64,000 nt of DNA, from the NCBI GenBank assembly GCA_947652115.1, contig OX393565.1, positions 23,847,488 to 23,911,487 of the forward strand. The letters run 5' to 3'. Origin of the DNA: Blastomussa wellsi (Eukaryota; Cnidaria; Anthozoa; Scleractinia; Plerogyridae). Both the position numbers and the translations under genes were made by a program. The notes beneath the pieces were generated by a model, which was not told where the DNA came from, ran no database searches, and worked only from the letters and a program-made list of their open reading frames with translations. Below, one piece after another: positions 1-11,333 of this stretch (positions are counted from its first letter, which is position 1; every line of letters starts with the position of its first letter).

Positions 1-2738
1 AAAGCAAAAACTCTACCAATATTTTGCCTTTAACATGAAGATATTCATGGTCAAGGTGTATGGTTCTTCCTTTTGTGCAAACTTCTCTGTCCACGACATC
101 GAGCGGTTGGCGCCCCGAGCCCCCTCCCTACAAGGAAGCCAGCTTGAGCAGCATGTAACTATCGTTAGACAGCCTACAATATTTTCCCGGGAATACTTTA
201 TTAGGTGTTTATTATTATTATTATTTTACTTTCATAACACGATGAAAAACAACCTTTTTACGAAAAAAATTAAGAACGTAGCACCACGTCATTTGTCTAG
301 CTCGCGAGGTTTATCCTTTTTATCGACCGGCTGTCACGTCATAATTTGTGGGAAGAATCTGATGCGAAAATTTGACTACATTTCTTCCGCGGCCTCGCAG
401 CTGTCAAAACGTATTTGATTTTGTGAGCGTCAAAGCCAAAAAACAAACAAAGCGGACTTTTTTCTGTAAATTGCGATGTCGACAATACAGAGGGGGTGAA
501 TGACAAAATACGAGAGTCACCGAGACGCCGAGCGATTTTCCAAAAATCCGAGGCTGCGACTTAAACGATATCATATATACTACGAAACAGAAAGAAAACC
601 AAAAAGAGGCACAAAGGCTTTCAAGATTTCGACACGGGATCAAATAATTTGTCGGTCCCACAGTGTTCTAGCTGCCATTCGCCAGCCCTATGGTTCTGTT
701 TATATGCATGGTGAACAGACAGTTCTTGCGGTTTCTTTGAGAGGATAAATTCGTGTGTAGCTTGCCTTTACAACTTTAAGACATACACAAGACGGACTCC
801 ACTCACATCTTGGTTTGAATCCTTTTCTGGATTCAACTGACGGAAATTCATGCATTTCTGTTCACCGCTGCATTAGAGGCGAATTATTATATAATTTCTT
901 TCAGGCTATTTCTCGCAAATGCCTCAAGGCTATTAACGTATTTCAATATGCAGATTTCTTTGAAATACCTGCGTCCCTTTATATTATAAAATAAGTCACA
1001 CGCTCTATTTGAACTGTGCTAGTGTGAATAAACGATTTCTTAACAGGACGAATAACCCGATGCACTTGAAGGTACTTAAGAAAATTAAAATTTGCTTCCC
1101 CCAGAGCACTCTCTACAGGGGCGGATCTAAGGGGAGGGTGAGGGGGGTGTGCACCCCCTCCTGAGATGCTTACGTCACCCATCAGTTACGTCATTCCTTG
1201 GTGGTGCACCCCTCCTGAGAAAAATCCGACAGCCACCCTGTTCTAGAATCCCAACGATTCTGTGATATTAGAACAACAGTCACTCGATTATTTAAATAAA
1301 AATATCTGATGTTCACTTATCGGTTTTCTCGAAAATTATTACTTTTCGTCAAAATTCAGACATCGAATACTGTCAAATTTTGCTTTGCTCCAACCAAATT
1401 AATTAAACTGAAACTCTCTTTAATTAAGCTTAATTTCATTTTTACAAATGGTTGGATCAGCCGATTGCAAATTTAACTTGAATTGTTCTGGGGAGCTCAA
1501 TTTTATTTTCTGAGAATCGTTTTTCTTATATCGAGATAATCCCAACGTAAAATATTGTTGCCACTCGCATCCATTTTCCTTTCAAATGTCTTCTTTATTT
1601 TATATATTTAACATGTATAAGGGGCATAGAGTTTTATCATGTACTCGGAATTTTGTTGGGTTGCTTGTAAAAGCCAATGACGCCACGTTCTATCACTGAT
1701 TCGTTGGAATTGCTTCTAGCTCATGTTCATCGTAAATTCTCTTTTAAATTGTTCGAAAAGATGGTCTTTCTCTTTTTTGCTTTATTCGTCAAGGTTGTAA
1801 AGTCTCTCTTTTGCTCACATCGTTTCTTTGCCAGATTACAAAAGTGATTGAAATTTTCTTCTGTAATTATCTAGAAAAGGAGAAAAGAAAACAAGATTAA
1901 AAATTATATATCAAACTCCTGCAATCCGTTCACGTTCGGTAGTTAGATAACAGTTTCAAACTACTTTATAGCATTATTTTTTCTCAAAAGAACCTATTTA
2001 AAACGTATTTTATTTTTTTCTATTTAAAGCATCGTGATATTTCTGTTCTAAAGCACGCGATATTTCCGACGTTTTGCGGTGACGAGCACATTATTTTGTT
2101 ATATTTGTTTTGCCCAAAAGAATCAATTATCTCCAAAGAGAAACATTAGGATACATAACCCAAAAATATTCAAGAAAATTTTATTACTGGAACCTACAAA
2201 GAATTAATAGCATTAAAACCTAATCCTTTTTAATAAGTTAACAGAGTGTATTGTTCTCTGGCATACCCTCTTAAATTCATTTCGTGGAAAGTAAACCAAT
2301 TTAATTCTACGTATATCCGTTGGGAAGGGCTGAGCCTATCTGATAAGATTACAAGAAAAGCTTTAAAATTTAGCGCATCTAGTTAATGGCTTATTTGAGA
2401 CATAGCAAATCGCCATAACAGTTGCGCATTTAGTTAAAAAATGCCACCTTCGATTAATTAAAACGAACGTATACAAAATTATTCTACATTAGTTGCAATA
2501 ATATGATCAAAAATACTTTTAGCAAAGTTTGTATATCTTACATTTTCGATTACTTGATTTTCAACAGTGTTTCGAGGCTCAAAATCAACTGAATTTAATT
2601 GCCCGCTTTCAAACGACAAACAACAGCAGGTAAAAAAATATAAAACAATCTTCAAGTGTTTTTTTTTAACTACTTTTTTATGATTTATTTAGTTGTACGC
2701 ATGCCATCACCAGATTTTCGCCGCGGTGCCGTCGTACG
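1..2738. other. intergenic stretch, no gene recognised
   Basis: No open frame here has a recognisable domain, signal peptide or splice-consistent partner. It is AT-rich with short runs of A and T. At about 1110-1220 there is a GGGCGGATCTAAGG motif followed by G/C-rich blocks. This resembles the ends of small non-autonomous DNA transposons also seen near 33.9 kb and 40.0 kb. Nothing else stands out. Confidence 0.5.
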
Positions 2739-2903
2739 TTAACAGCAGTTTGAAATCAAATGAATTTTAAATAAACTACAAGTAAGCGCAGAATCTACCT
2801 TTTTCGCTAAATCCCGTTTACCGTGCCCCAAGGATGCTAGATATGCCATCGTGGATGATAAATACAAAAGAACCAAAATCAGACCCAAACATTTTGTACC
2901 CAT
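2739..2903 (-). CDS. candidate secreted peptide precursor (single exon or first exon)
   Basis: The minus-strand frame starting at the ATG at 2901-2903 begins MGTKCLGLILVLLYLSSTMA, a textbook signal peptide (Lys near the N-terminus, Leu/Val/Ile core, small residues at the cleavage site). It continues YLASLGHGKRDLAKK, where GKR is a possible amidation plus dibasic cleavage site. Just after the AAK-AAG codons there is a possible splice donor (AAG|GTAGAT at 2793/2792). Unspliced, the frame runs to a 54-residue protein rich in Cys at its end. A possible acceptor (AACTTTCCAG) lies about 13 bases upstream of the ATG, the same layout as the two peptide genes at 13.2 and 17.6 kb. No sequence homology to those is visible beyond the layout. 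I could not identify a second exon. It may be a real peptide gene or a chance open frame. Confidence 0.4.
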   Translation of the reverse strand: MGTKCLGLILVLLYLSSTMAYLASLGHGKRDLAKKVDSALTCSLFKIHLISNCC

Positions 2904-3049
2904 GTCAAGAGTCGCTGGAAAGTTCACTTCCAACTCGGCAATTGTGGCGGATTTGTGTCGGATGGAAAATGGGACTCGGCGTTCTTAAGCCTTCTACCAG
3001 TTCGCCGCGGGCTTTAGTCTCGAAACGGGGGCTGTGTGATAAGGGATAG

Positions 3050-5581
3050 TATTTAATTTAATTATATTCATTGAAATGAACCGCAGCTTGAATCCAACCC
3101 TCCGCCCACTTATTGGCTTGCTTCATTAATATTTTCAGCAAAACTTTAAAAATGGAAGCAACTTCGTTGGACGTATTTTTGTCGTTAAACTGACCTAACG
3201 TGTTCTGTTCAATTTTATTTTGCATTTTTTTTGCTAAAAATTTAAAGACTAACCAGGTTACTTTTCAATGTAGCTTAAGACCAAATCAAACGCCTAAGGG
3301 GTATTTCCCGAAAAACTGGGCGGAGGTGGGGGTTTGAGGAGTGTTTCTCTAAATAAAAACCCCTACTTTATTTGAGACCAAATTTAACAAACTGTTGGCG
3401 TTAAATTTGTGGTCTGAACCAGAAAAGTCGATGTCCTATTTCTTTCTTGTATCAGATTCCACCAAGAAATTTTTAAGGTTTGGGTAAACATTGGAGAAGA
3501 ATCTCAAATTCCCGATTTAGTTAAATTGCTCTTCTAAAGCGGATGAATATTAAGGATGATATACCGACAATAGTTTCTTCCAAGGATTAAATCTCCTCCA
3601 AATGAATCAAATTTTAAATGGATTACCTGTTAACCTATCGCCACGTTAAAATTGATTTGAGACGGCCCTTCTAACATAAATTTTAACTTTAACTTCTCTT
3701 TTTGAAACTGTCTTATTTAAATAGGAAATTAGGGCTCGAAACAGATTTTACTTGCTAAAGGTATATATTGTTTCATTATGTATTGATTTCTAGCAAGAAC
3801 TGTTGACTTTTCTGAATTTTTCCTGGTTTTTCACTAGTTTGCTGGTAGGAATGCTAAGCCTGATGGCCAATATAAACAAAATAATTTACTGGCCTCTGAC
3901 CCTTAAGTTGACGAGCCCTGTAATTTATTAACCTTTTTATTCTAGTTACTTTTTTCACCCCATTAACATCTTGATATTTCTTACTATTAATAAACGTTTT
4001 CACTTATACTAAATCATAATCAAATTGTAAAAAAAAATGTGAATTCGGGATTTTTTTAATATGGCTGTGTAGTTTAATTAAGGGGATTTTTTCGCAGCAT
4101 GGTTGCCGAACATAATCCACAAATCTCTTGAGTATCCGCACTGCGAACGAGTTTCCTTTATGAAGGCCGTCCTTTACGGATTTTGACTTCCGTAAAAAGA
4201 TACAGATGTTTTTGTTATACAGATGATAGTTTGCATAAAAAGTGAAGTAAAAAATAGATGACTTAGATTTTGAGTAATAGTAATTCAGAGAACTTTCCCA
4301 GTTACTTGTTGTGTCTTCTGCATCCTTTGTTTGTTTATTTTTAAAAATCTCTGTTTTGGGTTTATTTGAATCTGATAACATGTTTTTTGCGGGTAATTTT
4401 CATTTAATTTGCGTTTTCATCACAATCTGAAAAGTTAACTCTGATAGCAAAATCGTCCAGTTTAATACCAGAGGGATAAAAAGGTTAACTGTTTCTTCAT
4501 TCATCATCAAAAAGTCTAGAATTTAGCTGGGATGGGAAATAAAATTAAAAATGATTGAAGAAACATTGCTTTTTTTTCTAATTAAGAAATAGCATGCTGT
4601 TGATTAAATCTTCGGTTTATCTAAATATAAGATAGGGCAAGAGCGACTTTCTTGTCCTTCTTGACCAGTTGAGGAAGACTTTCGATGTGCCCCGAACCCC
4701 GTGTGGGTCTATAACACGCTTGCCACCATGCGATATAACGAGAAACGTGCCAGGAAATTGTCATGAAACCCACTCACGCCGCTGATATAGAACTCAGTCT
4801 ACGGGTTACAGATAAACGTTTAAAGAAGTTTAAGCTGACGGCAATGCATCATGAATTCAAGCAACCAATATTTTCATCCGGTGAATAAGCAACTTATCTT
4901 CACCAAGTTTATCCGATATTATCACAACTTCTTTTGTGTACATGTAGCCGCTTTTCATTTCCATTTAACGTGTAGGTTTAGTTAGAGGAAATAACTTCGT
5001 TGTGTGGAAATATACACCTTGCATAGATATCTTCCGACCAGCTCTTTTTTTCATCCCATACAGTAAAAAAACGATTTATTATACGGTTTACATATTAAAC
5101 GCTTTGGGGGGTGATTTCATACATGATTGTAAGACCCCCGCTATCGAATATGTCATTGTATCAGATCCATCGGACAGTTAATGATCACTTCATCCAATTA
5201 GCAGGGGACTGGGAACGAATATTTAACATCGTCTGAATGGAAAAATAACAGATTTCAAGCCACAGGCGATCAATGCGTTGTGGGTGATTTACGTGACATA
5301 ATGTAAGCCGAGCATGTATGAGAAAGGTTCGTAAATTTCCTTGAATTTTAACTGTGGAAAATAATGCAAATAAAAATGATTAACTTGTGTTTTACTTGTG
5401 TTATTTTGATGTCTTTGTGGCCCTGGAGTCGATTTAAAGACATTTAGGCGAATTCTGAGGTTTGCCTAGCAAAAGGCTGGCAACCTAGTCCGCCAACGGT
5501 CCACACGCGAAGCTCCGTACATTTCGGGAGGGGGAGGGGTTATTACCTAAAATTTCGGATAGGTGTGTGCCGCGAAGATTC
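3050..5581. other. intergenic stretch, no gene recognised
   Basis: AT-rich sequence with no recognisable gene. An antisense open frame at 4004-4381 (125 codons) is low-complexity, Lys/Ser/Phe/Tyr-rich and matches nothing I know. It is treated as non-coding. Confidence 0.45.
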
Positions 5582-5585
5582 TTAA

Positions 5586-6424
5586 ACCCTAACTATGCTA
5601 CTATGATGAAATTTGGATGTCTCCAAACTAAGCCATTTTAAAGCATTAATAAACAGTAGTCTGCAAGAGAGGAAAATTGCCGCTTACGTTTTTGAAATAT
5701 CTTTTTTCGTTACAGAGATATTCAAGTTTTTTAAAATATGCAAATTAGCTAAGTGAGACGTCACAGACTCAAGCAAATTTTAATCAAATAAATAAAGTAA
5801 AACTTTCTCACCCAGTTTGTATCAGAAATGTTTGATTCTTTGCATCATGACTCTACTAGCTAGGTGAGCTATGCAATATGCGATTAAAAATTATGTTACC
5901 ATGGCAACATGCTCGGTCCAGACCTCCCCAATGTTAAAGGCTATTCTGGCCATTTTTGGCCGTCAATTTTGATATTTCTCAATGACTCTGGATCTACATG
6001 ATTTCGCAAACATATTTATGTGTTAGGTAGGCTCTTTGGCCTGGTTTAATTTTTCTGGGCTAAATATCGCTCAAATACTGAGAACAGATTCGAAGGGACT
6101 GGAAAAGAGTATGTTGTCATGGAAACAAGATTAAGTTACAACCATAGGTGTGTCGTTTGAAGAACTAATGCTGTGCCACGTTTCAACTTTCTCTGTAGAA
6201 ACCTGACCCAGATAGCCGTATTTTTTTACTTGATATAAAATTGGGTTGAGTAGATTACGTCATCGGTCTCCTTATTTGCATATTTTACCAACTTTTTTAA
6301 ACTTGAATATCTCTGGAACTACTACAGATATTTGAAAACGGTAAACGGCATTTTTGATCTTGCATGAGGTGCTACATGTTTCCTTTCAAAAAGCAAGGTG
6401 TGAAAATTTGATCACAGTAGCACT
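5586..6424. mobile_element. non-autonomous TTAA-flanked DNA transposon (Kolobok-like MITE)
   Basis: The right end read on the minus strand is TTAA followed by AGTGCTACTGTGATCAAATT. The left end after TTAA (5582-5585) is a degenerate match containing TGCTACTATGATGAAATTTG. Further in, the arms pair again: sequence near 5690-5750 (AGATATTCAAGTTTTTTAAA) is the inverse of that near 6280-6320. TTAA stands at both borders. No transposase frame is present. Assignment to Kolobok rests on the TTAA duplication and the AGTGC start shared with the THAP-encoding element at 10.4 kb. Confidence 0.5.
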
Positions 6425-6999
6425 TTAAGGTCGAAAAATGACACCGTATTCAAGGAAAAAATAAAACTAAGAAAGGCATGAATCTTATTTCGTTCCTGTT
6501 ACGCTAATACGCTTAACAGATTGTTCAGTTTAAATAGACCGGTGCTTCTTCGTTTCTCTTGCAGTCTACGAAACGCACTTTTAGACGATGCAATTTCGAC
6601 ACCCTATCTAAGGATCACAGTACCAGGAACAAAGCCAAAAGGGGCAACCCTATTTAAGGATCGAGCACCTCAAAATGCCCTATCCCGCGGCACATACCTA
6701 TATAGCTCATAAATTCCACAAAAAACGGCCTAATCTCGCCAAAACTGCCTTACGAAGCCGTCGATATTTTTTTCTTCCTATATATAGGCTTTGCCAGGGT
6801 TTTCAAGGTTTATCCTAACATCTCGAGAAACACTATTTTTTAGACTCGAAGTTTCAAATTCTGCATTCGTTAGATCCGCAATTCAAACTGTCTGCTTAGC
6901 GGCCGTGCCATCGTGATAAAATCACTCTCTGCCATGGAGAGGCACAGGAAAATCTTATAGATAAACGGAAGATTTTATCAGCGGCGTGTTATCAGGGAC

Positions 7000-7640
7000 G
7001 GCGAAGCCGGGGGGGGCTGGGGGGGCCTTCAGCTCCACCACTTTTTACGACGATGACATTTTTTTGTTTTAGTATAAGGTTCGTATGAAGAAATAATGAA
7101 AAAAGGAAAATGTAAATATTAAAGAAAAAAGGAAAACGGAAAGAAAGAAAGAAACGGAAAAAGTCCGATTCACCACAGATTATCCCCGAGATGAGGTTAT
7201 TGGCAAACCAAATACTTCCGTTAACGTTAATTCAATTCATGCTCAGTAGTTATTTGAGAAAGACGTAAAATACATACGAAACAAGTGCTTGAATCCTACT
7301 TGTTTCATTTAGTGACAACCATGTTCAAAACCTATCGGAAACTTTTCGTGGTTACGTACTTCCTTACGCGCATTCTTTCCACACACGGGGAGTCTGTGTA
7401 AAAACCCAGATTAGTGTATTAAAGCCGGGATATATCGTGGAAGGCTGAAAAATATGTATCAAGCATACAAAACTTCCAAAATATTGCTGTAGCACAAAAA
7501 GTACCTGTCATTTTACACTTATCCTGGTTGTCTCATAGCGAACGTTGAAAATTCCATTTCCGAGCCTCTAAATTTTCTAGGGGAGGACCCCCAGACCCCC
7601 CTACAAACTCGCGCCCCTGTACCCCGTACCTTGTCACGGA
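7000..7640 (+). repeat. dispersed repeat, copy A (inverted partner at 11.9-12.6 kb)
   Basis: About 640 bp that recurs in opposite orientation at 11870-12600. Shared blocks include TTTTAGTATAAGGTTCGTAT, GAAGAAATAATGAA, GTTAACGTTAATTCA, GGAAACTTTTCGTG and AAATTTTCTAGGGG, in the same order. One end is G-rich (GGGGGGGCTGGGGGGG) and the other C-rich (GACCCCCAGACCCCCC). No protein is encoded. Class is undetermined; a non-autonomous DNA transposon is likely. Confidence 0.65.
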
Positions 7641-7839
7641 ACTGTTGCGTGTACTTTTATCCCTTTTATACGAAAACCTTTCTCGAAACAGCTGTATTGG
7701 TGATTAGATTTAATAACATTTTGAGACCCAGGAGCGACGGGCGTTTTTCAAAAACTTCCGCCTCTACATGTATTTATCTAACCAATAGTTCAGAAAACCC
7801 TATAATTTGCCTGATAACTGAGGTTCAGTCACCTCCATC

Positions 7840-8095
7840 CGGACCCTTGACGCGCTTCCATCCATCGGAAGCTTTTGTTAAAGCTTTTAATTATTATAGC
7901 GGGGCTTGTTTGTTGAATAACTTGCCCCAGGAATTTGGTTCTATTGGGCAGTTTAAAAGGGGTATTAAGAAGGTATCTGAGATATCGGATTCCCACACAT
8001 GTAAAACAGTAAAACAGTAAAAAGAGTTTTAGTTTTTAACTTTTAGCTTAACTGATTATTCTCCGTGTGTAAATAAAGTTTTACATTACATCCAT
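7840..8095 (+). mobile_element. 3' end of a 5'-truncated non-LTR retrotransposon
   Basis: The + frame reads FNYYSGACLLNNLPQEFGSI followed by GQFKRGIKKV and a stop near 8018. This is the typical extreme C-terminus of CR1/L2-type LINE reverse transcriptases (a 'YSGAxLWNSLP...FKR' pattern). It is followed by AATAAA at 8072-8077. The upstream frame from 7631 is open but not recognisable. Only the tail is present, so it is a dead-on-arrival copy. Confidence 0.6.
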
Positions 8096-8109
8096 GCGTA
8101 CACAAGGAT

Positions 8110-8827
8110 GTTAATATAAATCTGCTTGGTCCTATTGCGAATGCTGTTCTCTGATTGGCTACGCTACTAACTATCTATTTAAACAATAGAGGAACTATCG
8201 GCTGATAGTTGCCCATCGGAAATTTGATGTTCTTAAAACAAATATTTGCCCGAGAAGCGAAGCTGCGAGGGAAAATATTTCCCCAAGGGGAAACTATCAA
8301 ACCGATAGTCCCGAGACAGGAAACACTCATATTGTCTTTATTGTTCACCACTAAATTTTCTTCCGCGCGCGCACATTCACAAACTAGCATCTTGAGTTTT
8401 TTACTGCAATCCGAAATGTACGAGTAAACAAAAATCAGGCAAGAAACCCGCTAAATGCAAATCAACCAAATAGCGTTTGAACGTTTATTTTTAGCTGAAA
8501 GCCCGCTTGTTAACAAAAAATTCACGGACGGGCACTATCCATCCGGGTGCTTTCCTCGGACGTGGATGAACACTATCGCGTCACGTGTATAATTTAGACC
8601 AATGAGAGTCGGAGAAAATTTAGTGGTGAACTATAATCTGTGTTAGTAGAAACTCAGCTGTGTTCTATTGGAAGTCCGTGAATCTGATTGGTTCTCCCAC
8701 TGTTTTCTATTCGCCGATAGAAAACGATCGCGCGCGCATTCCTCTTTGAATGCAAGATTTTTCTTTAGTTTTGGCTCAAAAAATACTCAAAAATTGTAGC
8801 TTTTGGAATGTAACCCTTTAGAGCTTC

Positions 8828-8863
<36 letters not shown>

Positions 8864-8932
8864 TGAGCGATAGTCAACTCGGCTGCGCCTCTTTGATTAT
8901 TCGCTCATAGAAAACTCGTGCTCGTAGTCTAA
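8110..8932. repeat. mosaic of foldback repeats
   Basis: Several nested inverted repeats. TTCACCACTAAATTTTCTTC (about 8345) is the inverse of sequence near 8612-8632. CTATCGGCTGATAG-type arms lie near 8190 and 8300. An almost perfect hairpin spans about 8840-8931, with arms around TTTTCTATGAGCGATAG and its inverse. No coding potential. These look like several small DNA-transposon derivatives inserted into one another. Confidence 0.5.
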
Positions 8933-9479
8933 GGTCGTGTTCTATTGGGATCAACCGTTTCAACCTCAACCAGTTTTGGTTGATACGGTTGATGTTTCCC
9001 AATAGAACATTTTTCCAACCGCTTTCGGTTGAAACGCGGCAACTCCTGGGAATAGTCATTACCAGACCTCTTTCATCTGTTCAGCGCATGAAAAATCGTA
9101 ATCGTCTTCACTGGTTATCGAACGGCTTTGTACAGTTGTATTTTCTCCGAGTTTGATGTCCAAAAACTCTTGAATGGCCGAAATATTGATCGTGTCATAT
9201 GAGAAACCGGAGAAATCCGCCATGTTTTTTGTTTTCTGCGAGCGTCACGCGAACTACAAATCATGCGACATGATCACGCAATCAGCCGATTTTAGAGCCC
9301 TCGAACAAACAGCGGTCAGTAACAATGCTTTTCCAACCGTTTCAACCTGATTTGAGGTGGAGGCCGGTTGAAAAAGTTGATCAACCAAAGCAACCGAAAA
9401 CGGTTTTTGCCCAAAAGAACACGAAAAAATCCAACCAACCCAACCAACCAGAAACGGTTGATCCCAATAGAACACGACC
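8933..9479. mobile_element. Harbinger-type MITE with TAA target duplication
   Basis: A 547-bp element with terminal inverted repeats starting GGTCGTGTTCTATTGGGATC and continuing AACCGTTTC. It is flanked on both sides by the trinucleotide TAA (8930-8932 and 9480-9482). A 3-bp TWA duplication with GG-starting ends is the hallmark of the PIF/Harbinger superfamily. Variants of the AACCGTTTC/GGTTGAAACG motif recur inside as subterminal repeats. No transposase is encoded. Confidence 0.65.
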
Positions 9480-9737
9480 TAAGTGTTAAATAGAACGTGA
9501 GTAGCGGCTTTCAACAAAAAGGCGACCGCTTCTTCGTGTCTGTGAAGTGTTTGCAGTGTCTGCGAAGAAGATTTGGATAATCATGTTGTTGAGATTTTAA
9601 CTTCTAGTAGATTTATACTAATTTGCTCTGAGTCGTTTTCTCTCTCGTGGCACTGAGTTGATTCGGGCTTCGCCCTCATCAGCTATCTCGCTATAGGATA
9701 GAAATCACGAGCGAATAATCTGATAGAATATAGACCA

Positions 9738-9849
9738 TTAGTATATACACAGTCAATGATCTTGGTGTTTTAAGCAATCTGATTGGTTCGCTATCTCTGG
9801 CTAATGAGCATTATTCACCCCCTACCGAGTGAATAATGCGTAAGCCAAA
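9738..9849 (+). repeat. 112-bp dispersed repeat, copy 1
   Basis: The same 112 bp recurs in the same orientation at 42149-42260 in a USP34 intron, with a single difference visible by eye (GCTAATGAGC versus GCTAATGGGC). It contains the short palindrome ATTATTCACCCCCTACCGAG/TGAATAAT. Here it runs straight into the 35-bp tandem array. The high identity implies recent mobility. Confidence 0.7.
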
Positions 9850-10073
9850 TTATAATACCCAAATTATGGCCGAAATAACCATGGTTGTAATACCCAAATT
9901 ATGTCCAAAATAACCATGGTTATCATACCCAAATTATGTCCAAAGTAACCATGGTTATAATACCCATATTATGGCCGAAGTAACCATGGTTTTAATGCCC
10001 AAATTATGGCAGAAATGACCATGGTTATAATACCCAAATTATGTCCAAAATAACCATTTTTATAATACCCAAA
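9850..10073 (+). repeat. 35-bp tandem repeat array, about 6.4 units
   Basis: The trinucleotide CCC of the motif AATACCCAAATTATG recurs at 9858, 9893, 9928, 9963, 9998, 10033 and 10068, exactly 35 bp apart each time. Each unit carries TAACCATGGTTA, a 12-bp palindrome, plus a variable middle (TGGCCGAAA or TGTCCAAAA). Units differ by a few bases. There are no spacers, so it is not a CRISPR array. It directly abuts the 112-bp repeat and is probably part of the same mobile element. Confidence 0.85.
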
Positions 10074-10272
10074 GCTTTAAACGTGCGATATCCTAGGACA
10101 CATTTTACATCGTATTATTATGTAGCAAATTATGATTGTTACTAATTATTACTTAAATTTCCTTGATATTAAATTATAATATTTTAGCGCTAAGTTATAC
10201 CTAGCTTATTAGTCCTTTAACATTTATATCTTGTAATTTTTGGAATTTTTAGCATTTATATCTTGTAATTCT

Positions 10273-10341
10273 TACACGGTATGTCTGAAATCCAGCTTGC
10301 TGAGCCATTTACCGTGTTTTAAATAAAGTTGATTGATTGAT
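10273..10341 (+). mobile_element. LINE/SINE 3' tail with TTGATTGA microsatellite end
   Basis: Sequence ACGGTATGTCTGAAATCCAG ... CCGTGTTTTAAATAAAGTTGATTGATTGA. The same tail occurs in inverse orientation at 12726-12797. A short simple-repeat tail after AATAAAG is typical of CR1/L2-like retrotransposon 3' ends. Confidence 0.5.
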
Positions 10342-10672
10342 ATATAATAAGCCCAATTATTTTGGACGAATTTTGATTAGTTCCTTCCTATGGTCTATTA
10401 AAGTGCACCTAACCCCAATTTTGTTGTTATCACTGAATTTTTTGTCGCAATTTCTGTTTTACAGTAGTGAAAAAATTTTTGAATTTGCTCAAATCTACGA
10501 TTTTTTAGAAATTTCCAAAGTTTGAAAAATCGCGCCAAAATTGCCGCCATCTTGGTTCAAGTTCGAGTGATTGGGGGATTGGGGCTAGTATTTGCTATGA
10601 CGTAGAAAGGAGAACGACAGCGTGGTTTGGTTGCAGTTAACAACAGTCAACCCGAGTGTTTTTGACATCAAA

Positions 10673-11047
10673 ATGCCAAAGAGATGTGTCGCTGCTGGCT
10701 GCAGCAACGAAAGAAATTTAGAAGAAGGTATTTCCCTTCATAAACTGCCATTTTACGGCGACGATCGGCCCGAAGCCAAGAAAAGGAGAAAGAAATGGGT
10801 GGATTTTGTTCGGCTGAAGCGAGCGAAATGGGAACCATCTCAGTCTTCAGTGCTGTGCTCTGAGCATTTCAAAAGGGAAGATTTCGTTCGTTCAGCAGAT
10901 TTGGGCGATGAGAAAAGTCACCACAGTTCAAAGAGATGGCTGAAGACGGATGACCTTGGAGTGAATGTTTTCCCGAGTGTTCATGCGAAAACACTCGTGC
11001 CAAATGCACCAAACGATAAGCCTGTGTCAAAGCGATCCAAAAGAATG
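10673..11047 (+). CDS. THAP-domain protein, N-terminal exon (transposase remnant)
   Basis: The start MPKRCVAAGCS at the ATG at 10673 is the canonical THAP opening, with the metal ligands Cys-x4-Cys. The second half of the C2CH finger is VLCSEHFKREDF (about residues 64-75), with the invariant Cys-x2-His. Between them lie a Lys/Arg-rich loop and KWVDFVRLKRAKWEPS, the usual position of the conserved Trp. WLKTDDLGVNVFPSV closes the domain. THAP fingers bind DNA and in transposons recognise the element ends. At 11048 there is a GTAAGA donor, so the exon probably stops at codon 125. The open frame to 11359 beyond it is unrelated sequence. The rest of the transposase is missing from this copy. Alternative: a domesticated THAP gene, but the surrounding transposon ends argue against it. 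Confidence 0.65.
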
Positions 11048-11084
11048 GTAAGACGAGTGAGATGTACAGCACTGAAGCCATTTG

Positions 11085-11333
11085 TCAGTGACCTGAGCTT
11101 CTCTTCTTATAGCATGCTATTAAACCTGATTTTTTTTTGTTTGTCATTTCCTTTTCGTATTCTGCTGTCCATGCGGGATCAGCTAGTGGATCATCGGCGT
11201 ATGGAACGATGTCTTCATCACTCGAGTATGAATGATGAGTTGAACACATCGTTTCATCTTCAAACACGCTCTCCTCTGACGAACTCTCGGAGGAGTTTTG
11301 GCTTTCTTCGACAATATCTTCCTTCTGTGACAT
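11085..11333 (-). CDS. acidic transposon-encoded open frame, convergent to THAP exon
   Basis: 82 codons from the ATG at 11331-11333. The first half is very rich in Glu, Ser and Asp (EESQNSSESSSEESVFEDE). It ends with the motif DDPLADPAWTAEYEKEM and then Lys-rich sequence. Such an acidic stretch followed by a PLAD..W..EY motif looks like N-terminal linkers of transposon-associated proteins I have seen in cnidarians, but I cannot name the family. Upstream on this strand is a TTAACAG acceptor just before the start. The frame lies within the same TTAA-flanked element and points toward the THAP exon, with each reading inward from its own end. Composition is too biased to be random, but function is unknown. 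Confidence 0.4.
   Translation of the reverse strand: MSQKEDIVEESQNSSESSSEESVFEDETMCSTHHSYSSDEDIVPYADDPLADPAWTAEYEKEMTNKKKSGLIACYKKRSSGH

Noticed and set aside
4004..4381. 125-codon open frame on the minus strand
   Set aside because: Low complexity, no domain, no signal peptide, AT-rich surroundings; no reason beyond length to call it a gene.
9850..10073. Regular 35-bp repeats, CRISPR-like spacing
   Set aside because: Units are contiguous with no unique spacers, and the DNA is eukaryotic; it is an ordinary tandem repeat.
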